Shown one piece after another: positions 40,712-50,483 of a stretch of 64,000 nt of DNA. Made by a program: the position numbers and the translations under genes. Within the stretch, counting starts at the first letter, position 1; every line of letters begins with the position of its first letter. Under the pieces are notes generated by a model that saw nothing but the letters and a program-made list of their open reading frames with translations, ran no database searches and had not been told where the DNA came from. Source of the DNA: Desulfatibacillum sp. (GTDB taxonomy: Bacteria > Desulfobacterota > Desulfobacteria > Desulfobacterales > Desulfatibacillaceae); NCBI GenBank assembly GCA_016342355.1, contig JAEINP010000001.1:1-64000 (forward strand), written 5' to 3'.

Positions 40712-40812
40712 ACATGCGATCAAAACCTGAGCCCTGGTAGCGAAACGCCATCCGGGTTGGTAAAGCACAAAGCACTAAAACGCACCAGAACGGAAAGGGG
40801 GTTTAACGACCA

Positions 40813-41292
40813 ATGAAAAATGGAAAAATGATCAAAATCCTGATGCTGGCCTCTATTGTCTCTTTATTTTTGGCGGCAGGGCTTCTTGCAAGTTCCTGTC
40901 CTGACGTCATCCCCATGCAGAACGCTTCTTACGACAGCCACAGCAAAGGGGTCGTCCAGTTCACCCATACCAAGCATTACAAGGACTATGGAGCAAGCTG
41001 CGGCGACTGCCATCATGACGCTCAAGGCAAACCTCTCGCCGACCTGAAAGAAGGCGACGCGGTCCAGGGCTGCATTGAATGCCACAAGATCGCCGGCGAA
41101 GTGCCCAAGGACATGAAAAAGGACATGCAGAAATTGTCCAAAAAAGAAAAACTGGCCAAGGAACTGGAATACCATGCGGAAGCTCTGCACATGAATTGCC
41201 GGGACTGCCACAAGGCCTTCAACAAAGAAAAAGGCCTGAGGGGCGCTGACGGAGCTCCCACAAGCTGCTCCGCGTGCCATCCCAAGAACTAA
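40813..41292 (+). CDS. Tetraheme cytochrome c3 family protein
   Basis: Protein of 159 residues. Signal peptide in the first ~27 residues. Four CxxCH heme sites: CGDCH, CIECH, CRDCH and CSACH, with further His residues (FTHTKHY, YHAEALHMN) for bis-His ligation, as in class III cytochromes of sulfate reducers. A Lys-rich spacer of ~45 residues separates hemes 2 and 3, longer than in type I c3. Periplasmic electron carrier, probably between hydrogenase or formate dehydrogenase and membrane complexes. A strong terminator follows. Confidence 0.93.
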   Translation: MKNGKMIKILMLASIVSLFLAAGLLASSCPDVIPMQNASYDSHSKGVVQFTHTKHYKDYGASCGDCHHDAQGKPLADLKEGDAVQGCIECHKIAGEVPKDMKKDMQKLSKKEKLAKELEYHAEALHMNCRDCHKAFNKEKGLRGADGAPTSCSACHPKN

Positions 41293-41320
41293 TTCCTGGT
41301 TGGGCGGATTGAAATTTGAA

Positions 41321-41352
41321 GAGGCAACGCCCTTGGCGTTGCCTCTTTTTTT
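41321..41352 (+). terminator. Intrinsic terminator after the cytochrome gene
   Basis: GAGGCAACGCC (41321-41331) pairs perfectly with GGCGTTGCCTC (41335-41345), loop CTT, followed by seven T. Confidence 0.96.
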
Positions 41353-41510
41353 ATCCTTTTGAATTGCCAACTCGTTCCATCCTTCCCTATCCCAATTCCC
41401 GGTTTTACAATATTGCAGCCTTTACCAGCTTCACCACTGATTATGGGGCCTTGACTTGCCTGCATAGGCAGGGCATTCTGCTATTTTTGACCAATTCCTA
41501 CAGGTGGCCC

Positions 41511-44500
41511 ATGGATTACTGGATTGATGTAGGCGGCACATTTACGGACTGTTTGGGTTGGGATGGCAAATCCCTTTCCCGATGCAAAGTTTTGTCCAGC
41601 GGCAGGGTCAAGGGAAGGGCGGTTATCCACCCTGGTTCCGACAGAGTTTTCGATGATCTCCGCACAAAAGAACCCTCAAGATTTTTTGTCGGCTACCTGT
41701 TCACAGCCCTCTCCGTATCAGGCGAATCCTTATTCCAAAGCCGGGTCCGGGATTTCTCAGGTGGACGATTCACCCTGGAAGATCCCCTTCCTTCAGCCCT
41801 TCAGAAGTCTTTTTCCTACGAAGTCACGGCCAATGAGCCAGCGCCAATCCTAAGCATTCGCATGCTTTCGGGGTTGGCCCTGGATAATCCTCTTGGGGCC
41901 GTATCCATCCGCCTGGGAACCACCCGGGGCACCAACGCCTTGCTGGAAAGAAACGGTGGACCCGCAGCCCTGGCAATCACAAGTGGTTTTGGGGATCTTC
42001 TATCAATTGGGACTCAGGCAAGGCCAGATTTGTTCAGGCTGGACACCCAAAAGCCGGAGCCTTTGTTTTGTGAGGTGGTGGAAATTCCCGAGCGCATGGA
42101 CACTTGGGGGAAGGTCGTCCAACCCCTGGACGCAGATGCTACCCGGGACATTTTGAAAAGCCTGATCGACAAGGGAATCAACAGCCTTGCCGTCTGCCTT
42201 CTCAATGCCTTCGCCAACCCGTCCCATGAACATATGGTGGAAGACATCGCCCGGGACCTGGGATTCGAGAATATTTCCGTATCCAGCAGATTGAGCCCCA
42301 CCATTAAGGCTCTGGATCGGGGCGACACCGCCATGGTGGACGCCTATTTGGCCCCTGTACTGGGCCAGTACATGAATCAAATCCGGAGCTTGGCGCCCGA
42401 GGCGGATGTCAAAATAATGACATCTGCTGGCGGACTTATTGACGCGGACCACTTTCAGGCCAAGGACAGCATTTTAAGCGGCCCGGCTGGTGGCGTGGTT
42501 GGTTTTGCCGACGTAGCCGCAAACCATGACCGGCCAAAGGCCATTGGATTTGACATGGGCGGCACGTCCACAGACGTCAGTAGATTTGATGGGGAGTACG
42601 AAACCCAATATTCGGTTCAAAAGGCCGGAGTGCGCATAGTATCTCCCATGATGGCCATAGAAACCGTGGCGGCCGGGGGAGGTTCCGTTTGCCTGTTTGA
42701 CGGGGTGACCCTGTCTGTGGGGCCGGGTAGCGCGGGCGCCCATCCCGGGCCTGCCTGTTATGGCCGGGGAGGTCCCTTGACCGTGACGGACATCAATTTT
42801 TATTGCGGCAAGGTGGATTCCTCCCACTTTCCTTTTCCCTTGCACAGGGCGCCCGTGGAGGCCCTTCTGGGGGAAATGGCAAACCTGGCGCCAAAGCCCA
42901 TGTCGCATCGGGAACTGGCGCGGGGATTCCTGAAAGTCGCCAACCGGAAAATGGCGGACGCCATCAAACGCATAAGCGCTGCCCGGGGTTATGATCCAAA
43001 GGATTACCTGCTTGTAGCTTTTGGGGGCGCTGGCCCTCAGCATGCCTGCTCCGTGGCCCGGGAGCTGGGAATACGGGAAATCTGCGTTCCTGGACTGGCC
43101 GGGGTCCTGAGCGCCTGGGGTATTGGGGTGGCTGATGTGCGTTGTTTTGCTGAGGAGAGCTTTCTCAGGCCCCTGGAGCCTGCTTCTTTTGATCCGGGCG
43201 GCATGCTGGTTCAGCGTTTTCAGGCAATGGAGGACCGGTTAAAAAAGGAAGTCGCCTCTCAGGGAATATCCGCAAACAACATTGGACAGCCCATCCGCAT
43301 ATTGGATTTGCGATACAAGGGAGAGGAAACCGCCATTTCGGTCAAAGAGCCTGCGGACGGCGACTGGACCAGTTCTTTTGAAAGCCAGCACAAACAGTTG
43401 TACGGGCACATTCATGAGGGCAGAGACATAGAAATCGCCGCCATCAGGGGGGAGTGCGTGGGGACCATCCCCAGGCCGGGAAAAGAATTTGTAGCGGAAA
43501 TCCCGCGCCTTCCTTTGCCCCAATCCGTCAAATGGGTTTGGTTTGAAGGGCGGGAGATGGAAACCGGGATCTTTGCCGAAACTTCCTTACTGCCAGGGGA
43601 CCGCATATCAGGGCCAGCCATCATCACCCAGGATCTTTCCACGGTTATCATTGACCCGGGGTTTGAAGCCCGGCTTACGGGCCAGGGAGACTTGTTCATC
43701 ACAGACCAGGGAAAAGGCAAGGATATTGATCAAGCGCCCACCCATAGAGACCCCATTACCCTTTCCCTGTTTAACCACCATTTTGAGCATATAGCCACCC
43801 AGATGGGGGTGATCCTCAGGCGGACAGCCTTGTCGGTCAATGTGAAGGAACGCCTGGATTTCAGTTGCGCAATCCTGGACTCCATGGGGAACCTGGTGGT
43901 CAACGCGCCGCATATTCCGGTACACCTGGGCGCCATGAGCCGGACCGTCCAATCCCTGCTGGAAAAAGTCGCGAAAATCAGGCCCGGCGACGTTTTTCTT
44001 ACCAATCATCCTGCCTTGGGCGGGTCTCATCTTCCGGACCTGACGGTAATCACGCCCGTGTTTGACGAACAGGGTCGGGAGTTGCGTTTTTTTACCGCTT
44101 CCCGGGCTCATCATGCGGAAATTGGCGGGGTGCAGCCGGGCTCGTGCTATCCCTTTGCCAAGAGCCTTGTGGAAGAAGGCGTGATTTTTTCCCATCTGAA
44201 GATTGCCGGGGATGGTGGATTCCTGGAAGTTGAATTGAGGACGGCGCTGTCTCAAAGTCCTTATCCTTCCCGCAACCCGGACGAAAATGTGGCGGACATC
44301 CGTGCCGCCATGGCAGCCAACCAAACCGGCGCGAGAGAACTGTCCGCCATGACGGCCCGGCACTCTTGGCCGGTAGTCCTGGCGTACATGAGGCACATTC
44401 GGGATGCCGCCGAGGAGAAAACCCGGGCCGCCCTGCGGGCCTTGCCTGACGGAAGGCATTCTTTCCGGGACTGCCTGGATGACGGTAGCCCGGTGGTTGT

Positions 44501-45302
44501 CGCCATAACCATAAGCGGGGATCATGCGGTCATCGATTTCACCGGCACAGGGCCTGTGAACGCCAACAGCCTGAACGCTTCCGAGGCCGTTGTCACTGCC
44601 TGTGTGCTCTATTGCCTGCGGTGTCTGATTAAGGAGGACATTCCCCTGAATTCCGGGGTGTTGAGCCCGGTGGAGATCATCGTGCCCACGTCCATGCTCA
44701 ACCCCCCTTCGAACGACGATCCCGCCCTTTTGCCCGGGGTAGTGGGGGGCAATGTGGAGGTTTCCCAAAAGATAGTGGATATCCTTTTCGGAGCCTTGGG
44801 CATTGCTGCGGCCAGCCAGGGAACCATGAACAACCTCATTTTTGGCAATACCAGCCTGAGCTATTACGAGACCATATGCGGCGGGGCGGGCGCGGGACCC
44901 GGATTTGCCGGAGCCCATGCCGTGCACACCCACATGACCAACACACGCATAACTGACGTGGAAGTGCTGGAGCGCCGTTATCCGGTCAGGGTGAGGCGAT
45001 TCTCCATACGCCGGGGATCAGGCGGAGAGGGTAAGTTTCCCGGGGGTTGCGGGGCAGTCCGGGAGTTGGAGTTTTTGGAGCCCATGGAGATTTCCCTGTT
45101 GACACAACGGAGAACCACCGCGCCCTTTGGCATGGCAGGGGGGGCGCCGGGCAAGCCCGGCAAGAATCTGATTTTGCGAAAAGGGGAGGAGATCCCGGAG
45201 GTTCTATCCTCCCTGGCCCAGACTCGGGCAAATGCCGGAGATCTATTAATCATCAAAACTCCAGGCGGAGGGGGACACGGCAAAAAAGGCAGAAGTGCTT
45301 AA
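41511..45302 (+). CDS. 5-oxoprolinase / hydantoinase-type fusion (HyuA-HyuB)
   Basis: Protein of 1263 residues from the ATG at 41511 (only a weak GGTGG site); a longer frame upstream runs through the cytochrome terminator. N-terminal ASKHA part: DYWIDVGGTFTDCLG and FDMGGTSTDVSRFDG are the two nucleotide-binding loops (HyuA, residues ~1-720). The C-terminal part (from about DPITLSLFNHHFEHIATQMG) is HyuB. The one-chain form with this length is typical of ATP-dependent 5-oxoprolinase, which opens pyroglutamate to glutamate; hydantoinase activity cannot be excluded. Its stop codon shares TTAA with the convergent neighbour. Confidence 0.92.
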   Translation: MDYWIDVGGTFTDCLGWDGKSLSRCKVLSSGRVKGRAVIHPGSDRVFDDLRTKEPSRFFVGYLFTALSVSGESLFQSRVRDFSGGRFTLEDPLPSALQKSFSYEVTANEPAPILSIRMLSGLALDNPLGAVSIRLGTTRGTNALLERNGGPAALAITSGFGDLLSIGTQARPDLFRLDTQKPEPLFCEVVEIPERMDTWGKVVQPLDADATRDILKSLIDKGINSLAVCLLNAFANPSHEHMVEDIARDLGFENISVSSRLSPTIKALDRGDTAMVDAYLAPVLGQYMNQIRSLAPEADVKIMTSAGGLIDADHFQAKDSILSGPAGGVVGFADVAANHDRPKAIGFDMGGTSTDVSRFDGEYETQYSVQKAGVRIVSPMMAIETVAAGGGSVCLFDGVTLSVGPGSAGAHPGPACYGRGGPLTVTDINFYCGKVDSSHFPFPLHRAPVEALLGEMANLAPKPMSHRELARGFLKVANRKMADAIKRISAARGYDPKDYLLVAFGGAGPQHACSVARELGIREICVPGLAGVLSAWGIGVADVRCFAEESFLRPLEPASFDPGGMLVQRFQAMEDRLKKEVASQGISANNIGQPIRILDLRYKGEETAISVKEPADGDWTSSFESQHKQLYGHIHEGRDIEIAAIRGECVGTIPRPGKEFVAEIPRLPLPQSVKWVWFEGREMETGIFAETSLLPGDRISGPAIITQDLSTVIIDPGFEARLTGQGDLFITDQGKGKDIDQAPTHRDPITLSLFNHHFEHIATQMGVILRRTALSVNVKERLDFSCAILDSMGNLVVNAPHIPVHLGAMSRTVQSLLEKVAKIRPGDVFLTNHPALGGSHLPDLTVITPVFDEQGRELRFFTASRAHHAEIGGVQPGSCYPFAKSLVEEGVIFSHLKIAGDGGFLEVELRTALSQSPYPSRNPDENVADIRAAMAANQTGARELSAMTARHSWPVVLAYMRHIRDAAEEKTRAALRALPDGRHSFRDCLDDGSPVVVAITISGDHAVIDFTGTGPVNANSLNASEAVVTACVLYCLRCLIKEDIPLNSGVLSPVEIIVPTSMLNPPSNDDPALLPGVVGGNVEVSQKIVDILFGALGIAAASQGTMNNLIFGNTSLSYYETICGGAGAGPGFAGAHAVHTHMTNTRITDVEVLERRYPVRVRRFSIRRGSGGEGKFPGGCGAVRELEFLEPMEISLLTQRRTTAPFGMAGGAPGKPGKNLILRKGEEIPEVLSSLAQTRANAGDLLIIKTPGGGGHGKKGRSA

Positions 45303-46549
45303 AGGTCCCTGCCGTAATGCAGGGCCTGTTTGTTCACTGAAAAGTTCATTTCCCTATGAACGTATTCACTACCCTGGAGGGCGAAAGGCACGAAAACCAA
45401 GCTGCCTTTTTGGGGTGTGACTGTGATGTCCGGGAGTTTGAGCATCATGGTTTCCCTGGGTTTGGCAAAGGTGGCGATGCAGATTTTCACGCTTTGGGCA
45501 GCTTCGTTCAGGGGCAGGTTCACAGGATGGGTTTCCCCTTCGGGCAATTTATCTTTCAGTTCCCCGGGAAAGGGGGTGGAGGTAATGTGCCTTGCAAGAC
45601 GCAGGAAGAGTTGGGGGTGGACCTTGAAGGCGGGGATCCAGAAGAAGAATTCCTGCTCCTCCATATCCAGGGTAAGGGCCTTGGGCAGGTTCGCCACCCG
45701 CACCATATCCGCCACAGTGGCCAGATCTAGCCCTTCCACGGTTGCCTTGATCCGCCAGAAAGGCAGATATTTGCCGCCTTTTTCCAATTCACCGATAGTA
45801 TTGACAGTCACCTGCTTGAAGCGTTCTTCCTTGGGTCGCCATGCTTTTTCGCAATTTTTGCACAGAAACACGCAGCTATCCTTTTCTCCGGTGACGTCCC
45901 AGCCGCAGTGGGGGCACATGGCGGATAGAAAACTGGGTTGCCATTTGTGATCGGAAACCAGTTCCGGGTCTATGGTTTCGGCGTGTTGGGGCATTTGTCC
46001 CACGGGTTTTTTCAAAACCGCATCATAAAGCTGCCCGCCTCGCACAAAATAGGGGGCATAGATAATGCTGGTGGTGTCTCCTATGTAGGCTTTTTCAAAG
46101 GAATTTTCCCTGAGGGCATCCACTTGGGCGCCCCGGAGGGTGGCTTCAATGACTCCCAGAGCGTCTTTAAAAGGAATTTTAGGCGCCAGGTAGGTTCCGG
46201 GAACCTCCCTGGTGGCGAAGCGCAGGTGGAGAAGTTGTGGCCGGAGGCCCAGGGTCATGGGGGCGTAGTCCAGCCCTACAGCCTGGGTGGAGGAGTCCAG
46301 AATCTTGGGATGGATTTTGTCCAATGCGGCGGCAAACAGGGTGCCTTTAAAGCGCCAGTAAGGGATGTACACCACCTGGCCTGGCTGTTCCCCCAGGTCC
46401 ATGCAATACCGGAAAGGCCCCCGGGAGGTGATGTGCAGGCGAACCTTGCAAAAGGGGCATGCCAACACTCGGTCGGTTTCTGCCAGGGTTACGGGCCCAC
46501 CGCACTGGGGGCAAGGGTGATCAATCCTCCAGTCCAAGTTTCTCTCCAC
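45299..46549 (-). CDS. Double zinc-ribbon protein of unknown function, SPFH-linked
   Basis: Protein of 416 residues. Two CxxC...CxxC ribbons: CPQCGGPVTLAETDRVLACPFC (residues 13-34) and CPHCGWDVTGEKDSCVFLCKNC (mid-protein). The stretches between and after are strand-rich without a recognised domain, with repeated YIPYWRFKG / YLPFWRIKA motifs suggesting an internal duplication. No signal peptide. Its start overlaps the end of the SPFH gene by 29 bp, so the two are translated together and probably form a complex. Confidence 0.8.
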   Translation of the reverse strand: MERNLDWRIDHPCPQCGGPVTLAETDRVLACPFCKVRLHITSRGPFRYCMDLGEQPGQVVYIPYWRFKGTLFAAALDKIHPKILDSSTQAVGLDYAPMTLGLRPQLLHLRFATREVPGTYLAPKIPFKDALGVIEATLRGAQVDALRENSFEKAYIGDTTSIIYAPYFVRGGQLYDAVLKKPVGQMPQHAETIDPELVSDHKWQPSFLSAMCPHCGWDVTGEKDSCVFLCKNCEKAWRPKEERFKQVTVNTIGELEKGGKYLPFWRIKATVEGLDLATVADMVRVANLPKALTLDMEEQEFFFWIPAFKVHPQLFLRLARHITSTPFPGELKDKLPEGETHPVNLPLNEAAQSVKICIATFAKPRETMMLKLPDITVTPQKGSLVFVPFALQGSEYVHREMNFSVNKQALHYGRDL

Positions 46550-47672
46550 AGCTATTACAGAATTTGGAATTGGTCAGGTTTTCCGCGCCGCACTTTTGGC
46601 AGAAGGAGGCCTGGGCCTTGCCGTTTACGGGGGTTCCGCAGCGGCTGCAAAACTTGGCCGAGGGCGGCAGGTTTTTGTTGCATTTCAGACACTGGGTAAA
46701 AACCAACTGCTGGTGCCCGCACTGGGGGCAGAACCGGGCATCCTTGGGGATCTGCTGGCCACAATCCGGGCATGCCTGGCTGGGCGCTGCCGGAGCTTGA
46801 CCGTTTTGGGGAGGCTGTTGGTTGTTCTGGTGCAACAGGCTGGAAAACATGCCTGGCATCATGACGCCCATGCCCATACCCAGGCCCGAGGAGGCCTCGC
46901 CCGAGGACTCAGCGGCTTTTTCCATGGCCATGGCCGCTTTCATGGCCATAAGTTTGTTCATGTCGTCAAACAGTCCCAGACGGCTTTTGTCATCAATGGC
47001 CTGCTGGACGTCCGGGGGCGGGGTAATGGCCCGGATATACAGGTGGGAGAGGGCCAGACCGAAATGGGAAAGGTCGTCGGTCAGTTTTTCCAGGAGGCCT
47101 TTGGCCAGTTCTTCGTAGCGGCCCGGAAGGTTAAACAGGGAGTCCAGATTTTCGCCCAGGTGGTCGTTGAACCGGGAGACAATGACCCTGTTGAGGTAAT
47201 CCTCAATTTCTTCGGTGGTATACACACCCTGGGTTCCCACCAGACGGTTGATGAAAAGTACCGGCTGCACCACCTGGACATTGAATATGCCAAAGGCGCG
47301 CAAGCGTACCAAGCCAAGTTGGGAGTCCTTGAAGGCGACCGGGTCCCGGGTTCCCCATTTGAGGTCGGTGAAGGTCTTCATGTTGACCATGTAGACCTCG
47401 GCCCGCAAGGGGCTCTGCATGCCCCAGGGGATACTCAAAATTTTGGTGAGCACGGGAATATTGTGGGTTTTGAGGGTATGGCGGCCCGGGCCTATGGCAT
47501 CGTAGGCCCTGCCCTGGTAAAAAAATACGGCGGCCTGGCTGTCCCGGACCGTAAGTTGCGCGCCGAACTTGATCTCCCCGGAGCCATCCCGGGGGATGCG
47601 CTGCACCATTTGTTTTCCAGTTTCGTCAAACCACTCGATTACTTCCAGAAAGACCGCATTATTCTCACCCAT
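46521..47672 (-). CDS. SPFH domain protein with C-terminal zinc ribbons (YdjI-like)
   Basis: Protein of 383 residues. Residues ~10-240 form an SPFH/stomatin-like domain of the virion-core/YdjI type (IPRDGSGEIKFGAQLTVRDSQAAVFFYQGRAYDAIGPGRHTL; VYMVNMKTFTDLKWGT). After a Met/Gly/Gln-rich linker come three ribbon pairs: CPDCG/CPQCG, CLKCN/CSRCG and CQKCG/CNSCG. No N-terminal membrane anchor is visible. In Bacillus YdjI recruits PspA-type proteins to membranes; here a zinc-ribbon partner replaces that neighbour. Membrane-stress role is inference. Confidence 0.85.
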   Translation of the reverse strand: MGENNAVFLEVIEWFDETGKQMVQRIPRDGSGEIKFGAQLTVRDSQAAVFFYQGRAYDAIGPGRHTLKTHNIPVLTKILSIPWGMQSPLRAEVYMVNMKTFTDLKWGTRDPVAFKDSQLGLVRLRAFGIFNVQVVQPVLFINRLVGTQGVYTTEEIEDYLNRVIVSRFNDHLGENLDSLFNLPGRYEELAKGLLEKLTDDLSHFGLALSHLYIRAITPPPDVQQAIDDKSRLGLFDDMNKLMAMKAAMAMEKAAESSGEASSGLGMGMGVMMPGMFSSLLHQNNQQPPQNGQAPAAPSQACPDCGQQIPKDARFCPQCGHQQLVFTQCLKCNKNLPPSAKFCSRCGTPVNGKAQASFCQKCGAENLTNSKFCNSCGEKLGLED

Positions 47673-47788
47673 GAAACCGCCTCCTGTATAAACTTATAGT
47701 AGGGCTGCATGCCCCGGTATGGGGAATGTCTATGGACTATTGGAAAAGTGAAAAAAGATCAAGGTCCACGGGATATGTTTCCCGCTGT

Positions 47789-48319
47789 TTACTCAGTAGC
47801 CATCCGGGTGATCTGTTGCACCTGGGGATTGCTCATCAACTGCATGAATTTCGGGTTGGCCATGAGGGCGTTCACATCCCCTGCCGAGACTGCCGCCATG
47901 ATAGCGGGGTCGGAAAGGATTTCCATGAATTCCGGGTCAGCGGACAGGGAGCCAATCGCACCCATGATATCCGGGTTGTTCATCATCTGCTGCCCGATGG
48001 CCTGGCTTTGCCTTGCCACGTCACTGTTGGACATGCCGCCGGAAATCCCCGAGGCGCCAGGCGAGGCTGCCGCGGACGCTTGACCGCTTCCTGCGGAACT
48101 GGACTGGGTGTTGATGGAGCTGATTTTGGATTCGTGAATTCGGATGACCCCAAGGGAGGGGGACCGTATACTGTACACCCTGCTGGCATGGGCTATGATA
48201 GTGCCGCGAATTACGCTTCCATCCTTGAGATGAAAGTCCGAAACCATGTCCGCCAATACGCTCCCTGCAAAAAAAAACAGGGTCGCCAGAACCACCAATG
48301 ACCATCTACCACGTTTCAT
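47789..48319 (-). CDS. Secreted STI1-like repeat protein
   Basis: Protein of 176 residues, start at 48319 with GGGGAA 5 bases upstream. Signal peptide (RGRWSLVVLATLFFFAGSVLA). Residues ~25-60 look like a small strand domain (FHLKDGSVIRGTIIAHASRVYSIRSPSLGVIRIHESKI, reminiscent of RNA/Sm-like or PRC folds). After a Ser/Gly/Ala linker, NPDIMGAIGSLSADPEFMEILSDPAIMAAV...NPKFMQLMSNPQVQQI is an STI1/Hop DP-type helical repeat. Exported; possibly chaperone-like. Precedes the SPFH operon by 116 bp on the same strand. Confidence 0.75.
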   Translation of the reverse strand: MKRGRWSLVVLATLFFFAGSVLADMVSDFHLKDGSVIRGTIIAHASRVYSIRSPSLGVIRIHESKISSINTQSSSAGSGQASAAASPGASGISGGMSNSDVARQSQAIGQQMMNNPDIMGAIGSLSADPEFMEILSDPAIMAAVSAGDVNALMANPKFMQLMSNPQVQQITRMATE

Positions 48320-48460
48320 GGCTTTTCCCCCAATACCTCTGCTGTACGGGATAGGCCCGCTAACCACTCCAAACTTGGTAATTTTAACAGCCCCTTGCGC
48401 CCGGGCGCAAGGGAATATTTTAAGAAAGGGGGATAGTGTGAAGCACTTCACATCATTTCC

Positions 48461-48973
48461 CTACTTGGCATCCTTGGCCTGAGCTTCCAGGATGATTTCG
48501 GTGGTCATTTTAGCCACCTCGCCCACAAGGGTGGAGCATTTTTCCAACAATCCGGCCTTCATGCCCGCTTTCATTTCTTCCGGGTCGTACAGGTTGTAAA
48601 AGCGGCCAAAAAACGCAGTCTGCAAATCAGCGCAACGGCAGGTTCCATATTTTTCCACAAACCGGTCATGCAGCTTTTTGGAAAGCAGATTGGCTTTCAC
48701 CAGCTTCATGAGATCGCCAAAGTCCGCCTTGTCGCGTCCGAAAAAATACCCGATGGCCAGGACTCCCCCGGAAAGAGCCCCGCAATGGCCGTCGCCTGTC
48801 AGGCCGACTCCGTCCGCCAAACCCGTGGCAGCCTTGAAAACGGCGTCATCCTGCACACCCATGGCGTCAAAGATCCCGGCCAGGGTGCATTGAGGGCACC
48901 CGCCGCTTTGCATTTCATACTGCTTGGCTTTGTTAAACGCCACTTTTGCGATTTCATTTTGGTCGCTTGTCAT
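48461..48973 (-). CDS. C_GCxxG_C_C family redox protein
   Basis: Protein of 170 residues; AAGGAGG 6 bases before the ATG at 48973 decides the start. The family signature is visible: SGGCPQCT near the N-terminus, GLTGDGHCGALSGG (GCxxG-type), and later YGTCRCADL. These conserved cysteines define the C_GCAxxG_C_C family (PF09719), thought to be redox-active in anaerobes. Cytoplasmic; no signal. Partner enzyme unknown. Confidence 0.88.
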   Translation of the reverse strand: MTSDQNEIAKVAFNKAKQYEMQSGGCPQCTLAGIFDAMGVQDDAVFKAATGLADGVGLTGDGHCGALSGGVLAIGYFFGRDKADFGDLMKLVKANLLSKKLHDRFVEKYGTCRCADLQTAFFGRFYNLYDPEEMKAGMKAGLLEKCSTLVGEVAKMTTEIILEAQAKDAK

Positions 48974-49070
48974 AACCAACCTCCTTGCAGTTGAATAAGA
49001 TATTACGGATTTATCAGTATGGTAGCATACCAAATCCAGGGAACCATTTTTCTTCACAACATGCTGGTTA

Positions 49071-50255
49071 TCATAGTTTTTCCATCGCTGCAATCCGGGC
49101 CAGGGCCATGGGCAGGACAGGCAACAGGTATTTTTCCCAGGATAGGTAGGAAAAGGCCATGAGGACAAAAAAAAGGATCAGGGCCAGATCCAGCACAAAG
49201 CCCATGTCGAACTCTTTTTTTACAAAACCCTTGCCCAGGCTTTTGAAAAACCCAAGCACCAGGGGTATGCCTGCCAAAAAGAACCCATACAGCACCATAT
49301 GATAAAACCACGCCTTTGTGGAAACAAGGCTGAGGAAGCGGTGGAAAAATCCTGTAAAAACCAACCCGTACCGAAGGCCCGAAGGCGACGCTCCGGCCGG
49401 AAAGATCAAGTACAGCACGGACAAGGCCACGGCAAAACCCATGGCCCATGGCACATAGATGGATTCGGCCTTGTACACCAGATAGGGCAGCATATACACG
49501 GCCAGCATGGCGACATACAGGGTGACGAATCGGGGGTGAAAGCCGGTCATGCCGTCCACCCAGGCAGCCCGGGTGGCGTTCTGGGGGCAAACGCCTCCCC
49601 ACACCACGATCATGAGCAAGGCCAAGGGAAAAACCGATACCACCGAGGCGACGATCATTTTATAGGCCCGCCCCTGACGGTTGACAATCAGCCGCAATAT
49701 GGCCGCCACTCCCACTGCCAAAGGAAAAAACACAAAATACTGCCTGCATAGCAGGGCCAGGGCCATGAACGTCCCATACAGCCAGGGTTTTTCCCCTTTA
49801 AAAGCCAGGACCGCGCCGAACAAAAACAATAGAGCCATCATGTCTGTGTACACAAGCACGGACAAGGCCATCATATACGGGTTGACCGCAATGAACAAAG
49901 CACCAACAAGGGCCTGCTTTTTGTTGTTCAGCGTATCATAGAGGAAATAATGAATCAGGCTGAGGGCGCCAAACCCCACCAGCAACGATAAAAACCGCAA
50001 TGTGGGCATACCAAAACCTAAAAAGCGCCCCCAAAGCCCGTAAAGGATAAAGGGGAGGGGACCCGAGGTCTCGTTATATCCGGCCAGATTTTCCAGGGAA
50101 ACGCCGGACCCGAACAGCTTGATGGCCACCAGAAAATGCACCTCATCATGGACCGGCGCGCCGTAAAAGCCAACCACCTGCTGGGCCAGGACAATGCTTG
50201 CCGCATATAGTGCGGTGGTGGCGATCAGGAATATGGTCAAGGATCTGATGTACAT
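49071..50255 (-). CDS. Polytopic membrane protein, GT-C glycosyltransferase-like
   Basis: Protein of 394 residues from the ATG at 50255 (the frame extends to 50330; neither start has a strong site). About 10 membrane spans. The first extracytoplasmic loop has HDEVHFLVAIKLF, with an Asp-Glu pair where GT-C enzymes keep the catalytic acid, followed by NETSGPLPFILYGLWGRFLG. The pattern fits lipid-linked-sugar glycosyltransferases of the GT39/ALG10-like type. Substrate unknown. Divergent from the tandem membrane-protein pair, possibly serving one envelope-glycan pathway. Confidence 0.7.
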   Translation of the reverse strand: MYIRSLTIFLIATTALYAASIVLAQQVVGFYGAPVHDEVHFLVAIKLFGSGVSLENLAGYNETSGPLPFILYGLWGRFLGFGMPTLRFLSLLVGFGALSLIHYFLYDTLNNKKQALVGALFIAVNPYMMALSVLVYTDMMALLFLFGAVLAFKGEKPWLYGTFMALALLCRQYFVFFPLAVGVAAILRLIVNRQGRAYKMIVASVVSVFPLALLMIVVWGGVCPQNATRAAWVDGMTGFHPRFVTLYVAMLAVYMLPYLVYKAESIYVPWAMGFAVALSVLYLIFPAGASPSGLRYGLVFTGFFHRFLSLVSTKAWFYHMVLYGFFLAGIPLVLGFFKSLGKGFVKKEFDMGFVLDLALILFFVLMAFSYLSWEKYLLPVLPMALARIAAMEKL

Positions 50256-50446
50256 GCCAGGCTTTCGCGGGTTGCGCCGCAGGGTGGCCGGTTGTTGGGC
50301 CGCCACACGCGCACAAGGAAGAAATATCACGCCAAATAACTGAAAAAAAAGTTTCCGGGCCGTGTTCTGAATGATTGTTACCTATCACACCATGGCCCAA
50401 TAGTACAAACGTGGCTGTAATCCCGGGCGATTATTGAAAATGTCCC

Positions 50447-50476
50447 TTGATTAACCCATGGGATTTCTACTAATAT
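50447..50476 (+). promoter_or_regulatory. Promoter of the tandem membrane-protein genes, giving a near-leaderless mRNA
   Basis: TTGATT (50447-50452), 18-bp spacer, TAATAT (50471-50476). The ATG at 50484 lies where transcription should start, and no Shine-Dalgarno precedes it. Confidence 0.5.
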
Positions 50477-50483
50477 CGCTTCC

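Noticed and set aside
43608-44933. 441-codon minus-strand frame inside the oxoprolinase gene
   Set aside because: Antisense to the HyuB part; composition (Gly, His, Arg, Gln) is typical of GC-rich shadow frames.
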